Source: Dehalococcoidales bacterium
GTDB lineage: Bacteria; Chloroflexota; Dehalococcoidia; Dehalococcoidales; UBA5760
Reading direction: 5' to 3'
DNA length: 64,000 nucleotides
NCBI GenBank assembly: GCA_028716225.1
Contig: JAQUQE010000005.1
Span: forward strand, 1 to 64,000
Shown in pieces: positions 30,339-39,010 of the stretch (position 1 is its first letter; each line of letters opens with the position of its first letter). The notes under the pieces are model-generated. The model searched no databases, was not told the origin of the DNA, and saw only the letters and a program-made list of their open reading frames with translations. The position numbers were made by a program, and so were the translations under genes.

Positions 30339-33300
30339 ATGAAACAATTGAAATCAGTAAAGGAACTAAACAGCCTGTACGAACAGGCCAAAGCAAACAT
30401 AGCAAAGCTAGACAGTAAAATCCAGGTCAAGGTTCACCTCGGAACATGTGGCATTTCTTCCGGTGCAGACAAGGTACTCTCGGCATTCAACGAAGAAGTG
30501 AACCGGCGTAAGTTGACCGATGTTGTAGTATTAAAGGCAGGCTGTATCGGGCTTTGCGGACGTGAACCTACTGTAACCGTAATTACTCCCCAGAAAGGAA
30601 AAACTATCTATTACAATGTCGATGAAGAAAAGGTAAAGGAAATCATCAAAGAGCATCTGGTAAAGGGTACCCCTATTAATAAGTGGGCCTTATCCCTCGA
30701 TGATCCGCTACTTAAACTCCAAGAAATCCGTATCATGCATAATCAGGACATAGACCCTACTAGTATTGAAGATTATATTGCCCGTGGTGGTTACCTTGCT
30801 CTTGGCAAAGCTATAAGTAGCATGAAGCCAGAGGAGGTTATCGAGGAGGTTAATAAAGCCGGACTCCGCGGCCGTGGTGGTGCTGGTTTTCCTACAGCAA
30901 CTAAGTGGGGTTTTGTGCGTAGTGCTGTTGCTCCGGAGAAGCACGTTGTTTGTAACGGCGATGAAGGTGATCCCGGTGCTTATATGAACCGTGCTGTTCT
31001 TGAGGGTAACCCGCACTCCATTATTGAAGGTATGACCCTCGGTGCTTATGCAATAGGTAACGTTAAACAGGGCTACGCTTATGTCCGCGCTGAATATCCG
31101 CTAGCCATCGAAACTTTGAATCATGCTATTCAACAAGCCCACGAATATGGTCTTCTCGGTAAGAATATCTTGGGAACCAGTTTTGAATTTGATCTTGATA
31201 TTTTCCCTGGGGCTGGAGCCTTTGTCTGTGGTGAAGAAACTGCACTATTAGGATCTATTGAAGGCAAGAGGGGTAATCCCCGTCAGCGCCCTCCCTTCCC
31301 TGCCAACGTCGGCGGTGGTCTTTTCGGCAAACCAACAACTATTAATAATGTGGAAACTTGGTCTAATGTTCCGCAGATTATATTAAGGGGATCCGAATGG
31401 TTTGCTAGTGTAGGCAGCACTACAAGTAAAGGTACCAAGACGCTATGTCTTGTTGGTAAAGTAAATAACCCGGGGCTCGTTGAGATACCACTTGGAACTC
31501 CGCTAGGAAAAATTATTAATGATATCGGCGGGGGTATACCTGACAGTAAAAAATTTAAAGCTGCCCAGTTAGGAGGCCCCTCCGGTGGCGTTATTCCAGT
31601 CGAACATCTGAATACCCCCGTTGATTACGAGTCAATTCCTGCTCTTGGTGCTATCATGGGTTCCGGTGGCGTTGTTATCATGGATGAAGATAGCTGTATG
31701 GTAGACATCGCCAAGTATTTCCTCCAGTTTACAAAAGGTGAGTCTTGCGGCAAATGTACTCCATGTCGTGCCGGTATTCCCGAGATGCTGGATATTCTCA
31801 ACAAGATCAGCACCGGTAAGGCTACATTAGCCGACCTGGATGCTCTTATGGAATTGGCAGAAATGATTTCTTCTGCTTCACTCTGCGGATTAGGACAGAC
31901 CAGCCCCAACCCGGTTCTGACTACACTACGTTACTTCCGTGATGAGTATGAGGCGCATATTATTGATAAAAAATGCCCGGCCTCCGTCTGCTCAGGACTA
32001 TTTCGCTCTCCATGCCAGCATACCTGCCCTGTAGAGCTGGATATCCCCGGCTACGTCAGTTTGATCAAGGAAGGCAGGTTCACCGATTCCTACAGTCTAA
32101 TCAAACAGCGTAATCCACTGCCGGTAGTATGCGGACGGGTGTGTCATCATCCCTGCGAATTCAAGTGCAACCGCGCTCAGGTTGACGAACCGATAGCTAT
32201 CAGGGATCTGAAGAGATTTGCTGCCGACTACGCTTACAGTCATGGGTTCAAATACACCCCCAAGATGAAGGAGAAAAAGGCGGAAAGAGTGGCTATTATC
32301 GGGGCCGGTCCGGCCGGGCTATCCGCAGCCTGGGACCTTGCCCTGGAGGGCTACCAAGTTACCATATTTGAAGCTCTCCCCGTAGCGGGAGGGATGCTGG
32401 CGGTAGCTATTCCGGAATATCGCCTGCCCAATGACATGCTTAAAAGGGAAATTCAGGACATTGAAGACCTCGGCGTGGATATCAAGCTGAACACCCCGGT
32501 CAATGACATTGACACACTGTTTGCCGATGGTTATAAGGCGGTATTCATCGCCACCGGCGCTCATCAAGGTACCAAAGCGGGTATTCCCGGTGAAGAACTG
32601 CCCGGGGTATACGATGCAATTGAGTTCTTGAGAGAGATTAATCTGGGCAGACCGCTAAAGGTTGGTCAGAAGGTAGCCGTTATCGGCGGCGGTAACTCGG
32701 CAATCGACTCTGCCCGGGTCTCTTTGAGAAAAGGGGCCAAAGAGGTACACATATTTTACCGGCGTGAAGAACGGGATATGCCGGCGATAGTTGAAGAGAT
32801 AGAAGCGGCCAAGGAGGAGGGCGTGGCGCTCCATTTACTGACTGCGCCAACCAAGATCCTGGGTAAAAATGGAAAAGTAGCCGGACTTGAGTGTATCCGC
32901 ATGGAGCTGGGAGAGTTTGATCGCAGCGGGAGGAAGACCCCCAACCCTATTCAAGGCTCCGAATATGTGGTGGATGTGGATATGGTCATCGAAGCTATCG
33001 GCCAAAAACCGGATACCTCTTTCATCAAGAACGATACTATCAAAACAGGAAAAGGCGGAATAGTAACCACTAATAAACGGACCCTGGCTACCAGTAGAGA
33101 AGGGGTTTTTGCCGGCGGAGATGTCGCCACCGGTCCCCAAACGGTCATCGAAGCTATTGCTGCTGGACAGAGAGCAGCCTGTTCAATAAGAAGGTACCTC
33201 AATGGAGAGGAGCTAACACCTCTGGTAGAGCGTAACGGATATAAACCGATTGCATACTCTTCCGAACCACCCAGTGAAGAGGAGCTTAAGGAAAAGGCCA

Positions 33301-33434
33301 GAATCAGAGCTTCTGAAATCGCCATGAGCCAAAAGACTTCTTCATTTAAGGAAGTGACCTTAACTTATTGCCCGGAAGAGGCAATGGAAGAAGCATCAAG
33401 GTGTCTTAGATGCGACATGGAGGTTGGAGAATAA
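30339..33434 (+). CDS. NuoF-GltD fusion: FMN/NAD(P) subunit fused to FAD oxidoreductase
   Basis: 1031 residues in two parts. The first half is NuoF/HndC: an N-terminal thioredoxin-like [2Fe-2S] domain (GTCGISSGA, CIGLCGREP), the FMN motif GRGGAGFPTATKWGF near 178, CGEETALLGSIEGKRGN, the [4Fe-4S] ligands CGKCTPCRAG near 470. The second half (from about 545) is a GltD-like FAD and NAD(P) protein: Cys-rich linker (CPASVC, CQHTCP, CGRVCHHPC), FAD site AIIGAGPAGLSAAWDL near 653, NAD(P) site AVIGGGNSAIDSAR near 780, and a closing CLRCD. Nucleotide composition jumps from about 42% to 58% GC near 31975, exactly at the domain boundary. Probably electron-bifurcating or NADPH-linked. Confidence 0.85.
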   Translation: MKQLKSVKELNSLYEQAKANIAKLDSKIQVKVHLGTCGISSGADKVLSAFNEEVNRRKLTDVVVLKAGCIGLCGREPTVTVITPQKGKTIYYNVDEEKVKEIIKEHLVKGTPINKWALSLDDPLLKLQEIRIMHNQDIDPTSIEDYIARGGYLALGKAISSMKPEEVIEEVNKAGLRGRGGAGFPTATKWGFVRSAVAPEKHVVCNGDEGDPGAYMNRAVLEGNPHSIIEGMTLGAYAIGNVKQGYAYVRAEYPLAIETLNHAIQQAHEYGLLGKNILGTSFEFDLDIFPGAGAFVCGEETALLGSIEGKRGNPRQRPPFPANVGGGLFGKPTTINNVETWSNVPQIILRGSEWFASVGSTTSKGTKTLCLVGKVNNPGLVEIPLGTPLGKIINDIGGGIPDSKKFKAAQLGGPSGGVIPVEHLNTPVDYESIPALGAIMGSGGVVIMDEDSCMVDIAKYFLQFTKGESCGKCTPCRAGIPEMLDILNKISTGKATLADLDALMELAEMISSASLCGLGQTSPNPVLTTLRYFRDEYEAHIIDKKCPASVCSGLFRSPCQHTCPVELDIPGYVSLIKEGRFTDSYSLIKQRNPLPVVCGRVCHHPCEFKCNRAQVDEPIAIRDLKRFAADYAYSHGFKYTPKMKEKKAERVAIIGAGPAGLSAAWDLALEGYQVTIFEALPVAGGMLAVAIPEYRLPNDMLKREIQDIEDLGVDIKLNTPVNDIDTLFADGYKAVFIATGAHQGTKAGIPGEELPGVYDAIEFLREINLGRPLKVGQKVAVIGGGNSAIDSARVSLRKGAKEVHIFYRREERDMPAIVEEIEAAKEEGVALHLLTAPTKILGKNGKVAGLECIRMELGEFDRSGRKTPNPIQGSEYVVDVDMVIEAIGQKPDTSFIKNDTIKTGKGGIVTTNKRTLATSREGVFAGGDVATGPQTVIEAIAAGQRAACSIRRYLNGEELTPLVERNGYKPIAYSSEPPSEEELKEKARIRASEIAMSQKTSSFKEVTLTYCPEEAMEEASRCLRCDMEVGE

Positions 33435-33437
33435 ATC

Positions 33438-36155
33438 ATGAAAGAAATAGCTTTAACAATAAACGATCGTGAGTTAAAAGGACGCCCCGGGAACACGGTT
33501 CTCGAGGTGTGTAAGGAGAATGGTATTTATGTGCCAACACTCTGTCACCTTGACGGACTGAGTGATGTCGGTGCCTGTCGTATGTGCGTTGTTGAAATCC
33601 AGAAAGAGCGCAAGCCAGTCCCTGCTTGTACTTATCCTATAAGAGACGGACTGGTAGTCAAAACTAATACGGAACGACTGGAAAAGTACCGCCGTCAGAT
33701 ACTGGAGCTTCTCTTATCCGAGCATGAGCATAATTGTCTCTTTTGTGAAAAAAATGGTAGTTGCGAACTACAGGATTTGATATATCAATATTGTATTGAT
33801 CGCCCGATACCTCTAATTAACAAAGAGATCGATCCAATTGATGACTCAAGTCCGGTAATATTGAGAGACCCGAATAAGTGCATTCTGTGTGGGCGGTGCG
33901 TCCGTGCCTGTGATGAGATTACCAGCAACCAGGTACTGGGTTTTGGTAATCGAGGTAGTAAGACCTTTGTTACCGCAGAGATAAAACAACTATTAGGCGA
34001 TACTTGCTGCCTTGCCTGTGGTGCTTGTGTTCAAGCCTGTCCCACAGGAGCAATCACCGAAAAGCTGTCCCGCTTTCAGGGTAGAAACTGGGATATTAGT
34101 AAGATCGAGACCACATGTCCCTATTGCGGAGTCGGTTGCCAGATTGAACTCGGTATTAATAATAACAAAATAGTAAAGGTCCGTGGTGTTGAAAGCGGTC
34201 CTGATAATATGGGACATCTTTGTGTCAAAGGTCGTTTTGGCCTTGATTTTGTCCAGCATCCTGACCGTCTTACCACTCCTTTAATCAAGTGCAACGGGGA
34301 ATTTCGAGAAGCTAGCTGGGATGAGGCATTAGATCTAGTTGCAACAAAAATTAGTGATTTGAAAAGAAAATACGGTAGCGATGCTTTGGCTGGGTTATCC
34401 TCAGCTAAATGCTCCAACGAAGAAAATTATCTGTTTCAAAAATTTGTTCGAGCCTGTTTCGGGACCAATAATGTTGACCATTGTGCACGCCTCTGTCATG
34501 CATCTACCGTGGTTGGTCTAGCCGCGGCATTTGGTAGCGGTGCAATGACTAATTCGATTCGGGATTTTGGGGAATCAAAGGTCATCTTAGTAATCGGTTC
34601 CAATACTACCGAAAACCACCCTGTAATCGGTGACCATATAAAGCGTCTTGTAAGAACCAAGAAGACAAAGTTGATTGTAGCCGACCCGAGGGCAATCGAG
34701 TTAACGAAATACGCTGATATATGGCTAAGGCAAAAAGGAGGAACGGATGTAGCCCTCCTTAATGGTCTGATGAATGTAATAATCAACGAAAATCTCTATG
34801 ACCATGAATTCGTGGAAAGCCGAACTGAGAATTTCGAGGATTTCAAGAAAGTCGTCTCGGAATACACCCCTGAGCGGGTAGAAAATATTACCGGCATTCC
34901 AAAAGATCAATTAGTTGCTGCAGCAAGGATGTATGCTGAGGCAGAAAGTAGCTCGATCGTTTATTCGATGGGAATCACTCAACACACTACTGGAGTTGAC
35001 AACGTCCTGTCTACCGCTAATCTGGCCATGCTCACTGGTAACATAGGTCGTCCGGGAACAGGGGTCAACCCACTACGAGGGCAATGTAATGTTCAGGGTG
35101 CCTGTGATATGGGGGCTTTACCCAATGTCTACCAGGGATACCAGAGCGTGGCTAATGAAAACATACGCGCGACTATGGAGAATGCTTGGCAGGCAAAATT
35201 ACCCGAAAAACCAGGTCTAACAGTTCTTGAAATGATGAACCAAGCCGAGAAAGGCACTCTGAAAGCAATGTACATTATGGGGGAAAACCCGATGCTTTCT
35301 GATCCCAATCTTAACCATGTTAAGGAAGCATTAGAGAATTTAGATTTTCTAGTGGTACAGGACATTTTCCTTACGGAGACGGCTAAGATGGCCGACGTTG
35401 TACTCCCCGGAGTTTCCTTCGCTGAAAAAGACGGAACGTTTACTAATACCGGACGGAGAATTCAACGTCTTCGTAAGGCAATTCCTGAAGTCGGGCAGAG
35501 TAGACAAGATTGGGAGATTATCGAGGAGATTGGTTCTAGGTTGGGTTACTCAATGTCTTACCAGTCACCATCAGATATAATGGAGGAAATAGCTTCCGTT
35601 ACCCCTTCTTATGGCGGTGTTCATTATGATCGTCTGGACGGTCAAGGCTTACAGTGGCCATGCCCCACTCGTGAGCATCCGGGAACACCAAATCTTCATA
35701 AAGACAAATTCACTCGAGGATTGGGGCACTTTACTCCTGTAGAATATCGACCCCCTGCAGAACTGCCAGACGAATGTTATCCATTCTTACTGAATACAGG
35801 TAGAATCCGCCCTCAATTCCATACCGGTTCTATGTCGCGACGGTCAAAGGGCTTAGCAGAGATTGCCCCGGAAGGTCTCCTTGAAATGAATCCGGCGGAC
35901 GGGGAAAAACTGAATATAGCAGACATGGACTGGGTTAAGGTAAGTTCACGTCGGGGACATATGGAAACAAGAGTTAATATTACAGAGCGGGTACCTGAGG
36001 GAACAGTTTTCATGGCCTTTCATTTTGGCGAGTCAGCAGCCAATTTCCTAACCAACGATGCTGTTGATCCTGTAGCCAAGATCCCAGAATTTAAGGTGGC
36101 AGCTGTAAAAATAGAGAGGTTAGAGAAACAACTTCAAACAGTAAAAGGCAGCTAA
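33438..36155 (+). CDS. fdhA: Formate dehydrogenase catalytic subunit (Cys type)
   Basis: A 905-residue fusion. Residues 1-80 are a NuoG-like [2Fe-2S] domain; then the His-ligated cluster (EHEHNCLFCEKNGSC), two ferredoxin motifs (CILCGRCVRAC, CLACGACVQAC), and the molybdopterin catalytic part starting at CPYCGVGCQ near 233. The active-site residues of the FdhF type are kept: ARLCHAS with Cys353 in the place of Sec, His354, and the Arg in NPLRGQCNVQGACDMG. It interconverts formate and CO2 using NuoE/NuoF partners. Dehalococcoides homologues are reported to carry Ser at this site; this one has Cys and so looks catalytic. Confidence 0.9.
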   Translation: MKEIALTINDRELKGRPGNTVLEVCKENGIYVPTLCHLDGLSDVGACRMCVVEIQKERKPVPACTYPIRDGLVVKTNTERLEKYRRQILELLLSEHEHNCLFCEKNGSCELQDLIYQYCIDRPIPLINKEIDPIDDSSPVILRDPNKCILCGRCVRACDEITSNQVLGFGNRGSKTFVTAEIKQLLGDTCCLACGACVQACPTGAITEKLSRFQGRNWDISKIETTCPYCGVGCQIELGINNNKIVKVRGVESGPDNMGHLCVKGRFGLDFVQHPDRLTTPLIKCNGEFREASWDEALDLVATKISDLKRKYGSDALAGLSSAKCSNEENYLFQKFVRACFGTNNVDHCARLCHASTVVGLAAAFGSGAMTNSIRDFGESKVILVIGSNTTENHPVIGDHIKRLVRTKKTKLIVADPRAIELTKYADIWLRQKGGTDVALLNGLMNVIINENLYDHEFVESRTENFEDFKKVVSEYTPERVENITGIPKDQLVAAARMYAEAESSSIVYSMGITQHTTGVDNVLSTANLAMLTGNIGRPGTGVNPLRGQCNVQGACDMGALPNVYQGYQSVANENIRATMENAWQAKLPEKPGLTVLEMMNQAEKGTLKAMYIMGENPMLSDPNLNHVKEALENLDFLVVQDIFLTETAKMADVVLPGVSFAEKDGTFTNTGRRIQRLRKAIPEVGQSRQDWEIIEEIGSRLGYSMSYQSPSDIMEEIASVTPSYGGVHYDRLDGQGLQWPCPTREHPGTPNLHKDKFTRGLGHFTPVEYRPPAELPDECYPFLLNTGRIRPQFHTGSMSRRSKGLAEIAPEGLLEMNPADGEKLNIADMDWVKVSSRRGHMETRVNITERVPEGTVFMAFHFGESAANFLTNDAVDPVAKIPEFKVAAVKIERLEKQLQTVKGS

Positions 36156-36187
36156 TGAGTTATTAATATATTTTCCCAGAGCTAGAT

Positions 36188-36252
36188 ACCTGGAGAGATA
36201 CGGCGGAAGGAATACAATGAAATAAAGCCATAGAGCGCCCTTCTCTCCAGGT
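36188..36252 (+). other. Structured leader before fdhD
   Basis: ACCTGGAGAGA (36188-36198) pairs perfectly with TCTCTCCAGGT (36242-36252). Inside, GGCG (36202-36205) can pair with CGCC (36236-36239), giving a two-part stem around an A-rich loop. It lies in the 217-base gap between fdhA and fdhD. A regulatory RNA tied to molybdenum/tungsten cofactor is conceivable, but no known motif could be matched by eye. Confidence 0.4.
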
Positions 36253-36372
36253 TGCTGGTACCCGAAGTCAAGATGACAACAACTCTGATTCAACCATTAG
36301 AATCACGACACCTGACAAGTCACAGCATATGCTGTTGATTATCAAAAATATCTATTATTCTTTGGGGCGCAC

Positions 36373-37158
36373 TTGCGAGAAGTAGAAAAATTAGCCGTAC
36401 TACGTATTACGGAACAAGGTAAAGCAATCGTTGAGGATATGGTTGCCACCGAATATAATATTGATATATTTCTCAATGGCAATAAGATAATCACTCTACC
36501 CTGTTCTCCTCTGAACCTAGACTACCTGGCCGTCGGGCATCTTTTTTATAGAGGTTTAATTCACAGTAAAGAGGAAGTAAGAGGAATAGTATGTAATGAA
36601 AAAAAAGGCTTTGTTAAAATAGAAACCCAGAAAAATGTAGTAGATCCTTCAAAACATGCTTCTACCTCTGGGGACGTTAATAAATTTTCATCCGACGTTA
36701 AAAAATTAAAGATACAAAGCTCCATCAATATTTCTCCTGATAAGATATTCGCTATGATGGAAGAATTTAACCAAAGGTCGGGATATTTCAAATCTACGGG
36801 ATGCTTTCACAGCGCTGCGTTGTATAATACCGGAGGGATATTAATTTTTACCGAAGACATCAGCCGGCATAACACCATTGATAAGATATTCGGGGAATGC
36901 CTTTTAAAAGACGTGATAACAGATAATCATCTAATTTTCACCAGTTCAAGAGTCTTTTCCGATATATTAATAAAGGTGGCCCAAAGGAATATTCCTATAC
37001 TTGTATCTAAGTCTGCTCCAACCACCTTAGCAATAAAGTTGGCTAAAGATTTAGGAGTGACCTTAATTGGTTTTGTTAGAGGGAATAGTCTGAACGTTTA
37101 CGCCGGTGACTACAGAGTGTTATCAAATGGTGATTGTCAAGATCATTCGAAATCCTGA
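36373..37158 (+). CDS. fdhD: FdhD-type sulfur carrier for formate dehydrogenase
   Basis: TTG start; no better ATG precedes the conserved N-terminus. The 261-residue protein matches FdhD: the TEYNIDIFLNGNKI start, FKSTGCFHSAAL near 140 (Cys in the sulfur-transfer loop), DISRHNTIDKIFG, TSSRVFSDILIKVAQRNIPIL and KSAPTTLAIKLA. FdhD brings sulfur to the Mo cofactor of formate dehydrogenase. Composition is very AT-rich (lower than the flanking hydrogenase genes), a hint of recent transfer. Confidence 0.88.
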   Translation: MREVEKLAVLRITEQGKAIVEDMVATEYNIDIFLNGNKIITLPCSPLNLDYLAVGHLFYRGLIHSKEEVRGIVCNEKKGFVKIETQKNVVDPSKHASTSGDVNKFSSDVKKLKIQSSINISPDKIFAMMEEFNQRSGYFKSTGCFHSAALYNTGGILIFTEDISRHNTIDKIFGECLLKDVITDNHLIFTSSRVFSDILIKVAQRNIPILVSKSAPTTLAIKLAKDLGVTLIGFVRGNSLNVYAGDYRVLSNGDCQDHSKS

Positions 37159-37247
37159 AGAGCAGGATCCTTTAGAGCGCGTAACCTGCTAATACACCCT
37201 CCACCACAGTATTAACGATATTAGACTAAGATTTAGATTGGTGTTTG

Positions 37248-37862
37248 ATGTCAAAAGAGTTTCAGACAAGTGGTATTGTTCTAACCGGTGGGAAGAGTGA
37301 GCGTATGGGTTGTAACAAAGCATCCTTGACCATAAAAAATAAAAGCTTGCTGGAACACGTAATATCTTCAATTGATTCTTTGTGTAACGAAATTATTATA
37401 GTGTCGTCCCCTCTGAATAATCTCCAAAAGCCAGTCTTGCATTCAAAAGTGAGAATAGTGAATGACATATATCCCAATAAAGGTCCTTTAGCCGGAATTC
37501 ATGCGGGACTATCAGCTTCTAACTCAGATCTTGGCTTGGTAGTCGCTTGCGATATGCCATTCCTGCAGCGTGATTTACTTCGTTACATGATAAGCATTTC
37601 TGCTGAATATGATGCGGTGATTCCACGTATAGGTAATCTTACAGAGCCATTGCATGCAATATACAATAAAAGTTGTTTAGCTCTTATCGAGGAGTTATTG
37701 AATAGAGGTGTCAGGAAAATAAGCGAGCTTTTCTGTTTGGTTAAGGTTAGATATTTAGGTGAGCGTGAGATTCATCAATATGATCCCAGGGGAGTTAGTT
37801 TTTTTAATATAAATACCAAAAAGGAATTAGAACTTTTTATTACCTCTACTTGTGACTATTAA
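37248..37862 (+). CDS. mobA: Molybdenum cofactor guanylyltransferase
   Basis: The ATG at 37248 was chosen over a TTG one codon upstream. The 204-residue protein has the MobA signature GIVLTGGKSERMGCNKASL (usually LAGGxSxRMGxDKAL), GPLAGIHAGL near 80 and VACDMPFLQ (catalytic Asp). It attaches GMP to molybdopterin, giving the bis-MGD form used by formate dehydrogenase. AT-rich like fdhD. The partner MobB is at 16631. Confidence 0.85.
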   Translation: MSKEFQTSGIVLTGGKSERMGCNKASLTIKNKSLLEHVISSIDSLCNEIIIVSSPLNNLQKPVLHSKVRIVNDIYPNKGPLAGIHAGLSASNSDLGLVVACDMPFLQRDLLRYMISISAEYDAVIPRIGNLTEPLHAIYNKSCLALIEELLNRGVRKISELFCLVKVRYLGEREIHQYDPRGVSFFNINTKKELELFITSTCDY

Positions 37863-38097
37863 TAGTCCCCTTTAATAGTACCCGGAAACGTGTAATTTGG
37901 GGCAGCGCTACACTTCCAAGGAGCACCATTCCATCACTACTAGGTAGCCAATACCGATAAGACTCTAACTGCTGTTGGCCTATAATACAGGGGAAGGTCA
38001 AGTACCTAGAGTCATATTACTTCTCATAACTCCTTAACATTCATCATTTTCTACCTATAGAAGCGTAACTAAGCTCTAGACAAACTCTTGTTCATTG

Positions 38098-38397
38098 TTA
38101 TGAGTCCTCTTTTTGTGATCGATATCCTAAAGCTAGAAGTATATCTCCAACAGGGTGTCCTCGTTCTAATGGGTGCCTCATTGGCATTTCTGGATTTACT
38201 GCATAGCGATTACACCTGCCTTCTCTATGCCGGATTATGTAACCCCCTTTTTCTAATTCACCTATGATTTTTTGCACCGCCCTTATACTTAGCCCAGCTT
38301 CTTGGGCAATCCCCTGGGCTGTACTTTTCGGATGTTTTGCTATATAAGTAAACAGACGCCCATGATTAGTAAGGAATGTCCATTCCCCTTTTCTCAT
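38098..38397 (-). CDS. Winged-helix transcription regulator
   Basis: A 99-residue DNA-binding protein. Residues 10-75 form a MarR/IclR-like winged helix: LTNHGRLFTYIAKHPKSTAQGIAQEAGLSIRAVQKIIGELEKGGYIIRHREGR in parts. There is no ligand domain. It is convergent with mobA and sits inside the AT-rich block, so it probably came with the formate dehydrogenase genes and may control them. The effector is unknown. Confidence 0.7.
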   Translation of the reverse strand: MRKGEWTFLTNHGRLFTYIAKHPKSTAQGIAQEAGLSIRAVQKIIGELEKGGYIIRHREGRCNRYAVNPEMPMRHPLERGHPVGDILLALGYRSQKEDS

Positions 38398-38760
38398 CTT
38401 GTTGCTTGCTCCTTAACTCTTGATTCCAGCTAGGGCTTCTGCTAAAATATAAGTATTATGATACGTGTTTTATAATGCATAATAATAATATACGCTAGGG
38501 TGAATGTCAATTCGAAGTGAAATGTCTATAGTGAGGTATGAGTGACAACTAGAAAAATTCCAAGATGTATGAGTACGCAACACCCGGATAACGTGAACTC
38601 TTACCTTTTTGCGAAAAATACCGCGCTAGGCATAGAGGACGATATACAGGAAGCTTATTATTTCTTCTCTCACCTGGGTTGTGGCGAGCAGATGTGGGAT
38701 TGTGAGGGAACGAAATAGACAATTTTGTCGCCAATAAGCTAGTGCCAAAACATAACTCTT
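38398..38760. other. Non-coding stretch before the hydrogenase operon
   Basis: 363 bases, AT-rich in its left half. The only long frame on the minus strand (38549-38818) is opposite the pseudogene and looks like chance. A promoter for the regulator gene probably lies at its left edge, and the hydrogenase operon promoter may be here, but no clear -35/-10 pair could be fixed. Confidence 0.5.
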
Positions 38761-39007
38761 TAAGAAGGTACCTCAATGGAGAGGCGCTAACACCTCTGGT
38801 AGAGCATAACGGATACAAACCGATTACCTGCTCTCCCGAGCCCCCAGAGAGGAAGACGTTAAGGAAAAGGCCAGAATCAGAGCTCCTGGAATCACCGCGA
38901 GTGAAGGCACTCGCTTATTTAAGGAAGTGACCTTAACTTACAGCCCGGAAGAGGCAATGAAAGAAGCCTCAAGATGCCTTAGATACGATTTGGAGGTCGG
39001 AGAATAA
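38761..39007 (+). pseudogene. Degenerate copy of the NuoF-GltD 3' end
   Basis: This segment is homologous to 33187-33434, the last 82 codons of the NuoF-GltD fusion, starting RRYLNGE.LTPLVE.NGYKPI. A one-base deletion after EPP shifts the frame; the rest is readable only in another frame and ends in LEVGE as the intact copy does. Two cysteines of the intact tail (TYCPEEA and LRCDM) are Ser and Tyr here. There is no upstream start. It is a remnant of an older copy, just before the NuoG-like gene. Confidence 0.85.
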
Positions 39008-39010
39008 GCC

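Noticed and set aside
34482-34510. Selenocysteine in FdhA
   Set aside because: The active-site codon is TGT (Cys); no in-frame TGA and no SECIS-like stem needed.
38549-38818. Minus-strand frame opposite the remnant
   Set aside because: It is explained by the antisense of the decayed NuoF-GltD copy.
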